From Flagellimonas marinaquae (GTDB lineage: Bacteria; Bacteroidota; Bacteroidia; Flavobacteriales; Flavobacteriaceae), in NCBI RefSeq assembly GCF_003992675.1, contig NZ_RZMZ01000015.1:901160-950589 (forward strand): a DNA stretch of 49,430 bases, in the 5' to 3' direction. Made by a program: the position numbers and the translations under genes. The notes under the pieces were generated by a model. That model ran no database searches. It saw only the letters and a list, made by a program, of their open reading frames with translations, and was not told where the DNA came from. This document shows, one piece after another, positions 44,274 to 49,430 of the stretch. Numbering within the stretch: the first letter of the stretch is position 1; each line of letters starts with the position of its first letter.

Positions 44274-44357
44274 AAGTATAATTTTTAATGGTTAATGCTT
44301 ATTTCTTCCATACTTATTTTTGGAAGAAAATTGATTTGGGGGGTTATGCTGCGTTTT
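44263..44357 (-). repeat. Duplicated leader, copy 2 (lipoprotein gene)
   Basis: Second copy of the 95-bp leader (see 42752-42846). Same stem TTTCTTCCA/TGGAAGAAA at 44302-44329 and the same first codons ATGCTACG. About 1.5 kb separates the two copies, which are in the same orientation. Confidence 0.9.
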
Positions 44358-44484
44358 ATTTTGGTGGGTTTAGCTCATTTATTATTGATTTATGGTTATG
44401 TTTACTCCTTGCTCAGTGTTTTTGACATCAGCGCGACGCTTCGACAAGCTTGGTGCAGGTGTTTGCGCTAGCGGGCGTAGTTTT

Positions 44485-44991
44485 TCAGTCAACAGGAGTT
44501 TTACTTATCGGTATTATCGGTAATTCATGGCTAATATTGGAAAACACGTCCAATACTATTTCTTTCTTTTTTCCATAAGTATCGATGAATTTCCAGTTAT
44601 TTCCCTCATCAATTGAAATTGCAATTATTGAGTATTCAACCAGCATCTTTCCTTCAGGTGACTCTAACAACATTTCTTGGGTAATACTACACTGTAATTC
44701 ATTATTTCTTTTTAAAAATTTAGAAGGATCTTTGTAATCTATTTCAAGAAAAGAAAAACCTTCATCCCTTTTTTTATCAAATTCTTCTCTAAAGATTTTT
44801 ATAGCATTGTTTTTTCCTCCCATACTTTCAATGGTAAAACTATCTATATAGTTCACATAAGAATCTATATCATTTAATATGAAAGAATTTTTCATTTCAT
44901 TTAGTTGTTGGTTTAGTTGATTATTGCTTGTTTGACTTAAACAAAAATTGTATGTAATGACTACGATACTAATTGCAAAGACTTTTTTCAT
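44485..44991 (-). CDS. Secreted small protein, perhaps NTF2/SnoaL-like
   Basis: A 168-residue protein with a signal peptide (MKKVFAISIVVITYNFCLSQ). The mature part begins with a helix (NQQLNEMKNSFILNDIDSYV) and ends in strands (MLVEYSIIAISIDEGNNWKF), a pattern compatible with an NTF2-like cone fold, but I cannot confirm a family. The gene is strikingly A/T-rich compared with the core region. The 127 bp after its stop up to the duplicated leader holds no clear gene. Unknown role. Confidence 0.65.
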   Translation of the reverse strand: MKKVFAISIVVITYNFCLSQTSNNQLNQQLNEMKNSFILNDIDSYVNYIDSFTIESMGGKNNAIKIFREEFDKKRDEGFSFLEIDYKDPSKFLKRNNELQCSITQEMLLESPEGKMLVEYSIIAISIDEGNNWKFIDTYGKKKEIVLDVFSNISHELPIIPISKTPVD

Positions 44992-45070
44992 ATTGTAAGT
45001 ATTTATGGATTTATTGCTGTAAAATAATCTAGAGGAGGTTTTCTATTACTAAATCCTTTAGATGATTTTT

Positions 45071-45685
45071 CTATTCTGTAGGAAATATTGATATCCTACA
45101 TATCTCTTTGGATTTTTCGTCAATCTGGAAAATCAATTGTTTGTATTCATTCAGGATATAAACTCCAACATATGAACCTCTATCTGTAATGTCTTCATCT
45201 ATTTTATATTGATAAAACCTATAGGATTCAGGAAAAAGCTCCTTGAGTCTTTCCACTCCATCTCCGATAAAAATATCTTGATTCTTGACCGTTAATCTTA
45301 TTGCAGTATTGGAGAAAGCAAAGTTGTTGAAGAGGTATCTACCATTCTGATAGTCTTCAAACCTTAAAAACCCAAAGCCAGTAATTTCCTCCTTCTTTAT
45401 TTTGCATTCTTCAAAAGATGAGCAGCCATAATTTAAGCTCAAAGAATATGCCCCTCTATCTATATCAGATTCAAATTCTACTTTTCTATCTGGTTTTCCA
45501 AAAAGTGTTATCACTTCGTCAGTTGTTGTTGGGAACCTAGATCCATTAAGCATAATTTCCTTTAACAGAATACTATCAGTAGGATATGAATAATCTGATG
45601 GCAAGTAATTGGTTTTGTCTTCTTGTGAATAGGTGAAAGTTATAATTTGAAAAAATATACCGAGAAATAAAATTCTTTTAATCAT
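45071..45685 (-). CDS. Secreted protein, function unknown
   Basis: A 204-residue protein from ATG 45685 (MIKRILFLGIFFQIITFTYSQ, a signal peptide). The mature part has FPTTTDEVITLFGKPDRKVE, which recalls SmpA/BamE-like or small lipoprotein folds with a turn after GKP, and then alternating strands. I do not claim a family. A start at 45724 would overlap the M23 gene by 29 bp. It follows the M23 gene by 10 bp and is very A/T-rich. Confidence 0.65.
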   Translation of the reverse strand: MIKRILFLGIFFQIITFTYSQEDKTNYLPSDYSYPTDSILLKEIMLNGSRFPTTTDEVITLFGKPDRKVEFESDIDRGAYSLSLNYGCSSFEECKIKKEEITGFGFLRFEDYQNGRYLFNNFAFSNTAIRLTVKNQDIFIGDGVERLKELFPESYRFYQYKIDEDITDRGSYVGVYILNEYKQLIFQIDEKSKEICRISIFPTE

Positions 45686-45695
45686 AATATTATCT

Positions 45696-47216
45696 TTAGT
45701 TAATTGGTAATCCATTTGTATCAAATTTAGTCCCTAAATAGTCATTAGGATTTTCTGTTTTATTGTTAACCCTTATTTGTAGGTGTAAGTGAGGTTCGTT
45801 ACTCGCATACATCCCGCCCTTTTTACCTGCGTTACCATTCCTTCCAGTAATGCCGATAATATCACCTTGTTTTACGCTATCCCCAACCTTTACATTGATT
45901 GCATTTAAATGGCAGTATCTAATCACAACTATTTTCCCATTTATTTCAGACCGAATTTGAATATCATTTCCTAATGATCCAACATAGCTTTCCGAATATC
46001 GATACTCTTCTTTTGCACTACTATGATAAACATCTCTACCTATCTTATCAAATAAAGAAATTACGGTACCTGCATACATACTGTAAAGTTTCGTGTCCTG
46101 TTCTGCATAAATATCCATCCCACCATGATATTTCAGTCCTTTTTCACACTTTCTATGTTCCCCGTTCCGTGTACATCCGAAAGTTCCTCCTTTCTTACCA
46201 CTTGCACCAGGACTTGCGATTTCCATTTCAACCAATGGATCTCCAGGTTTGGGTCTAATTTCTTTCTCTACATCATAACCCCAAGGATCCATTACATTAT
46301 TTATATGATGCTGTGTTCTGTCCTGATCATCACAGACTAGGGCGAAGCGTTCTCCAGTTAGAAAAGGATTTAGTTTTATTTCCTTTTGCTTAATAGCATC
46401 AATAACATCCTGCACTTTGGCAGGAAAAAACAAACCAAACTCTGCAAAATGCAGTATGTAATAAAACTTTCCTGCGGTAATATTTTCGGTGACCTTTTTT
46501 GCGCTTCGTGCTGTATAGCTTACTTTCATTTGTCGTCGGGCATCAAGTTTAATCAAGTTAATCCGTATATCGTGCCAAGTAGGGCTATCTTGGGCACTTA
46601 AAAAAACGGTTTCGATGTTTCCGAGTTTGTTGTAGGCTTCTTCAATGGCAGAGGATAACCTTTCAGTGTACTGATTCTTTAAGTTTCCCAAAACATCCCC
46701 AATCATTTTTTCATATTCATTAAAAGCTTCATTATATGCCTTGTCATTATTGGCCAGTTCAACTGATTTTTGATCAACGATTTCCTGTACTGAGTCAATT
46801 GACTGGGTATCCCAAGCCAGACTGTCTCCAGATTTCAAAGTTTTTATTTGTTCTTTTAAGTCCTCGACTTCTTTGTTTTTGGCCTTCCAAGTTGCGAGTT
46901 TAATTTTGAACTCCTCAAACTTTTTCATTGGGGCTTCCAAACTTTCTTCTTTCAACGCTAGGAGTTTTTTTATGTCCAATTCATTGGATTTATATATGGG
47001 TATTTCAGCATCTATCTGCTTTAAATCTATACGTACTTTTACTTCCTTGTCATCTGAGGTGGCAAGATGGAGATAGTAGGTGGCCGTTTTCTTTTTCGTG
47101 TTTTTTACTTCCCTCATCAAGGTTTCCATACTGGTGTAAATGGTATCCTTGGGTGTAGGGGACGCATGGCATATAAAGCCCCAACATAACAGGGCAAAGA
47201 AGGTTAAGTTTTTCAT
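45696..47216 (-). CDS. Secreted M23-family peptidase with coiled-coil region
   Basis: A 506-residue protein with a signal peptide (MKNLTFFALLCWGFICHA). A long helical/coiled-coil region follows (about 85-230: MKKFEEFKIKLATWKAKNKE, EVEDLKEQIKTLKSGDSLAW). The C-terminal LytM/M23 domain has HGGMD at 364-368 (zinc His and Asp), YCHLNAINVKVGDSVKQGD and the HLH motif at 476-478 (EPHLHLQI). All zinc ligands are in place, so it may cut peptidoglycan cross-links or another Gly-rich target. It starts 3 bp after the TANFOR-type gene stop, so the two are co-transcribed. Confidence 0.82.
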   Translation of the reverse strand: MKNLTFFALLCWGFICHASPTPKDTIYTSMETLMREVKNTKKKTATYYLHLATSDDKEVKVRIDLKQIDAEIPIYKSNELDIKKLLALKEESLEAPMKKFEEFKIKLATWKAKNKEVEDLKEQIKTLKSGDSLAWDTQSIDSVQEIVDQKSVELANNDKAYNEAFNEYEKMIGDVLGNLKNQYTERLSSAIEEAYNKLGNIETVFLSAQDSPTWHDIRINLIKLDARRQMKVSYTARSAKKVTENITAGKFYYILHFAEFGLFFPAKVQDVIDAIKQKEIKLNPFLTGERFALVCDDQDRTQHHINNVMDPWGYDVEKEIRPKPGDPLVEMEIASPGASGKKGGTFGCTRNGEHRKCEKGLKYHGGMDIYAEQDTKLYSMYAGTVISLFDKIGRDVYHSSAKEEYRYSESYVGSLGNDIQIRSEINGKIVVIRYCHLNAINVKVGDSVKQGDIIGITGRNGNAGKKGGMYASNEPHLHLQIRVNNKTENPNDYLGTKFDTNGLPIN

Positions 47217-47219
47217 TTT

Positions 47220-49430
47220 CTAAAAGAGTTTGGTAGATAGGGCTATTTTTTCTGTAATGGTTTCAATGAGTATTTCTTTAACTTCAAAAATCAGTTCACT
47301 TCTTTTTACGTTCTCTTCCAATCGGTTGTAGATATAAACACCCAACTTTTCGCCTTCATTCTCCAATAAATTGCCCAGTTCTTGGGTGCCTTCGTCTGTT
47401 TGCAGATTGGTAGAGATATAGCTCAACATCTGCCAACGTTCATATTCAAAATGTTGTAGCAAATCCTGTTCATTAGTGGTAGCTGCAACTGGCTGCAACA
47501 CATTGGTTAATTGGTCCAACCTGGAAGCGTTCAACTCCATAGTTTCGCCTGTTTCGGTTACCACAATGCTTTCTTCACCAAATTGATTCAATCCATTGTT
47601 CAAATTATCGTCACTTTCGCGCACAATTTCCTTTAAAGCATCCTTGATGATAGAAGCATACGCCTTTAAGAAATCGTCCCTTTCCTTCTCTGCATCTTTA
47701 AGTTCGTTCTGTGCAGCTTTAAAATCATTTTTTGCTTGATCGGCCAATTCTTGATTTCCATTGGCAATCGCTGAATCATACTGCTCCTTGGCAGCGTTCA
47801 TTTTTTCAGTGGCTGACTGTAGTTTTTCGGCGATGGGTTGTGGAAGTTCTTCTTGAGCTTGTTGCACCAGCATTTCGGTCAACGTTTTGATGTTCTCTCG
47901 TGTGGCACTATCAATGCCAATGTTTGATAGCAACTCAACCAATTGGGCAAAAGTCATTTCTATATCCGCAATCGCCTGATCCACATCCACAATCCCAGAC
48001 CACTCCGCGTCATAGCTCGTCTCCACCATGCCCTCCACCAATTGGTAATCAGTGTTGATCTTGATGTTCTCGAACTCCACACGTATTCGGCTGAATTTGC
48101 CCAAGTTCACTTGCCCTCCACTTACCACGTTGGCCACATCCAACACTTCCTTGATGCTTTCCAAAAATGGCAGGATAATATAGCCCCAGCCTGTGTAATA
48201 GCCGTTGCTGCCCGTTGCTGCCCTGACCACTACCGGAAAATCCCCTGCCGTAAACACCTCGTTCACCCCAAGGTTGAACAAAGGCTCTTGGTTGCCGATC
48301 TCAATTTCGGGCGGGATGCCGCAGTTGTAGTAGGCCATCTCGGCCTCGGTGGGGGTGGTAAACTCGTGGATGGGCGAAAAAGAAATTCCTTCTCCACTAC
48401 CTTCTCTCCCTTTGGGGGAGACCGGGAGGGGGCTACAGTCCCCGCCTACCCTAAACTCGTAAACGGTGCCCGGTTCCAGGTTGCGGATAATGGCCTCGTT
48501 CGTCCGCGACCACAGCCCGAACCAGTCCCCATAGCCTTTTTTACGGTACTGTATCCGATAGCGCAGCTGTTCGCCCATTTGCCAGGTAATCCGCACCGTT
48601 CGCGCGTTCTGCGCTTCCGACAGCACAAAGCGGGGCGGGTGGCAGTCGGCACGGTAGGTAAAATGGTACACCTCGCTCATCCCGCTGTTACGGAACAGGG
48701 AGGTCTCCGTAAAGCCGTCGCTCACAAAGGCGCGTACCTGCCAGCCGTAGGTCCTGCCCTCCAAAAGGGGCGTCTGTGCGGGACCGTAGTGCAGCGTGTT
48801 GGCAAAGGTGGTGGTCTGGTACAGTGGCGGTGCGGCAAAAAAACTGGCCTGCGGGTCCATGCCCGTGTCCCACAGTTCCTTTAGGGTGAACTCGTACTGT
48901 ACCCCAGCGGCGTTGATGTGCCTTGGGGTCCAGTTGAAAATGAGGTTCTGCGGCTGCTGTGCCGTCACCACATCGCCGCGAAAGGGAACGTTGAGCAGGG
49001 GCGGGTCGTTGAGCTGTAGATAAATATTGGCGCAGCTATTATTGGAGATGCGCTGGCCCGAAAACTGGTCGTACACCTCAAAGCAGAAACGGTACTGCCC
49101 TTCGGGCAACTGCTGCCCGTACTGCTGCGGACTGATGCCGATCAAATTGTTCAGCTCAAAGTAGGGCCTAAGGTCGAAGTTGGACAACCGCAGGTTGACC
49201 CCACCATTGAGCACAATGGGCGCGGCGCCCGCCACAAAGTCCACCGTCCGAAAACTGATTCCGGGGCCTTCCACGTTCATCCGTAAGCGCACACGTCTAC
49301 CGGATTCCATAGCATCGGTGAGCAATAGGTTCACAAAAAGCTTTTCACGGGTGCTGGTAGCGTAGTCGGACAACCGAAAACTGTAGGGCGGCAAAATTTG
49401 TGGGGTGACCTGTACGGGGAAGATCTGGGC
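47220..49430 (-). CDS. TANFOR-type surface protein, 3' part (5' end outside window)
   Basis: 736 residues visible, open to the window edge, with the frame continuing upstream of 49394 (AQIFPVQVTPQILPPYSFRL read from 49430). The N-terminal visible part looks like TANFOR repeats of large flavobacterial surface proteins (RLSNFDLRPYFELNN, PEGQYRFCFEVYDQFSGQRI) with fibronectin-III-like segments (ITWQMGEQLRYRIQYRKKG, NLEPGTVYEFRVGGDCS). From about visible residue 480 a different, helical part follows (AAQNELKDAEKERDDFLKA). Base composition falls sharply between these parts, and a repeat-like insert lies within the Fn3 linker (48382-48441). Likely exported to the surface. Confidence 0.75.
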   Translation of the reverse strand, partial: AQIFPVQVTPQILPPYSFRLSDYATSTREKLFVNLLLTDAMESGRRVRLRMNVEGPGISFRTVDFVAGAAPIVLNGGVNLRLSNFDLRPYFELNNLIGISPQQYGQQLPEGQYRFCFEVYDQFSGQRISNNSCANIYLQLNDPPLLNVPFRGDVVTAQQPQNLIFNWTPRHINAAGVQYEFTLKELWDTGMDPQASFFAAPPLYQTTTFANTLHYGPAQTPLLEGRTYGWQVRAFVSDGFTETSLFRNSGMSEVYHFTYRADCHPPRFVLSEAQNARTVRITWQMGEQLRYRIQYRKKGYGDWFGLWSRTNEAIIRNLEPGTVYEFRVGGDCSPLPVSPKGREGSGEGISFSPIHEFTTPTEAEMAYYNCGIPPEIEIGNQEPLFNLGVNEVFTAGDFPVVVRAATGSNGYYTGWGYIILPFLESIKEVLDVANVVSGGQVNLGKFSRIRVEFENIKINTDYQLVEGMVETSYDAEWSGIVDVDQAIADIEMTFAQLVELLSNIGIDSATRENIKTLTEMLVQQAQEELPQPIAEKLQSATEKMNAAKEQYDSAIANGNQELADQAKNDFKAAQNELKDAEKERDDFLKAYASIIKDALKEIVRESDDNLNNGLNQFGEESIVVTETGETMELNASRLDQLTNVLQPVAATTNEQDLLQHFEYERWQMLSYISTNLQTDEGTQELGNLLENEGEKLGVYIYNRLEENVKRSELIFEVKEILIETITEKIALSTKLF
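48382..48441 (-). repeat. In-frame repeat-like insert within the TANFOR-type gene
   Basis: Encodes CSPLPVSPKGREGSGEGIS and contains TCTCTCCC-TTT-GGGGGAGA (48403-48421), a near-palindrome of the CTCCCTTTGGGGGAG kind that recurs, as I remember it, as a dispersed repeat in Bacteroidota genomes. The reading frame is preserved. Boundaries are approximate. Confidence 0.5.

Noticed and set aside
44400..44484. Segment with GCTTCGACAAGCTT after the duplicated leader
   Set aside because: It recalls another dispersed flavobacterial word (TTCGACAAGCT), but no inverted partner or second copy was found in the window.
47943..48884. Long open frame antisense to the TANFOR-type gene (313 codons)
   Set aside because: It lies in the G+C-rich part where antisense frames stay open by chance; composition is His/Arg/Pro-rich with no family or signal, and the sense frame is well supported.
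1..49430. tRNA or rRNA genes
   Set aside because: No cloverleaf-like or rRNA-like sequence was noticed on reading; a dedicated scan was not possible.

Overview
The window looks like chromosomal DNA of a marine-type member of the Flavobacteriaceae (Bacteroidota). The signs are a menaquinone-only quinone pathway, an OMP_b-brl_3-type TonB receptor, SPOR, CvfB and DUF2853 genes lying among men genes, a HisKA_2 kinase with a LytTR regulator, a TANFOR-type surface protein, several TAnnTTTG (-7) promoter boxes and almost no Shine-Dalgarno sequences. The genus cannot be fixed from the sequence alone; the Muricauda/Maribacter neighbourhood is a guess. I found no rRNA, tRNA, CRISPR array, prophage or intact insertion sequence.

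Layout. (1) 1-5.2 kb: a dispersed repeat, threonine aldolase, a large secreted metzincin-type protease, then prfB with its programmed +1 frameshift and an ArsC-like protein. (2) 5.2-12.9 kb: a small secreted Lys-tailed protein, a TonB-type outer-membrane receptor, a 57-residue membrane protein with its own promoter and two terminators, fumarase C, a coiled-coil membrane protein, a lipoprotein metallo-beta-lactamase-fold hydrolase and a secreted protein of unknown role. (3) 12.9-20.7 kb: EttA-type ABC-F protein, a tiny membrane protein, a Gfo/Idh/MocA oxidoreductase, an acyl-CoA carboxylase beta subunit, an unusual TonB-plug + TPR protein without a barrel, and a secreted M24 peptidase.

(4) 20.7-34.1 kb is the menaquinone region, mostly on the minus strand. 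In transcription order it holds menI-like thioesterase, menF, menD, DUF2853, CvfB, SPOR protein, menA and a LytTR response regulator; then a 540-bp gap with tandem repeats, a TPR histidine kinase, a convergent SDR gene, and menC-CPBP protease-menE with overlapping frames. Chorismate would pass through isochorismate (MenF), SEPHCHC (MenD), o-succinylbenzoate (MenC), OSB-CoA (MenE), DHNA-CoA (MenB, not in this window), DHNA (MenI-like) and demethylmenaquinone (MenA). MenB and MenH are absent here and must be encoded elsewhere or replaced.

(5) 34.2-38.8 kb: esterase, a secreted protein of unknown role, a DadA-like FAD amino-acid dehydrogenase and a lipoprotein M28 peptidase, ending in a nested inverted repeat. 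(6) 39.1-49.4 kb is an accessory-looking surface and secretion region: a predicted outer-membrane barrel, a PQQ-type propeller, and a cadherin/leucine-rich-type lipoprotein. The last two share a duplicated 95-bp leader containing a stem-loop. Then come two small secreted proteins, an M23 peptidase and the 3' part of a TANFOR-type gene that runs off the window. Base composition changes strongly inside that last gene, and a repeat-like segment is inserted in frame within it.
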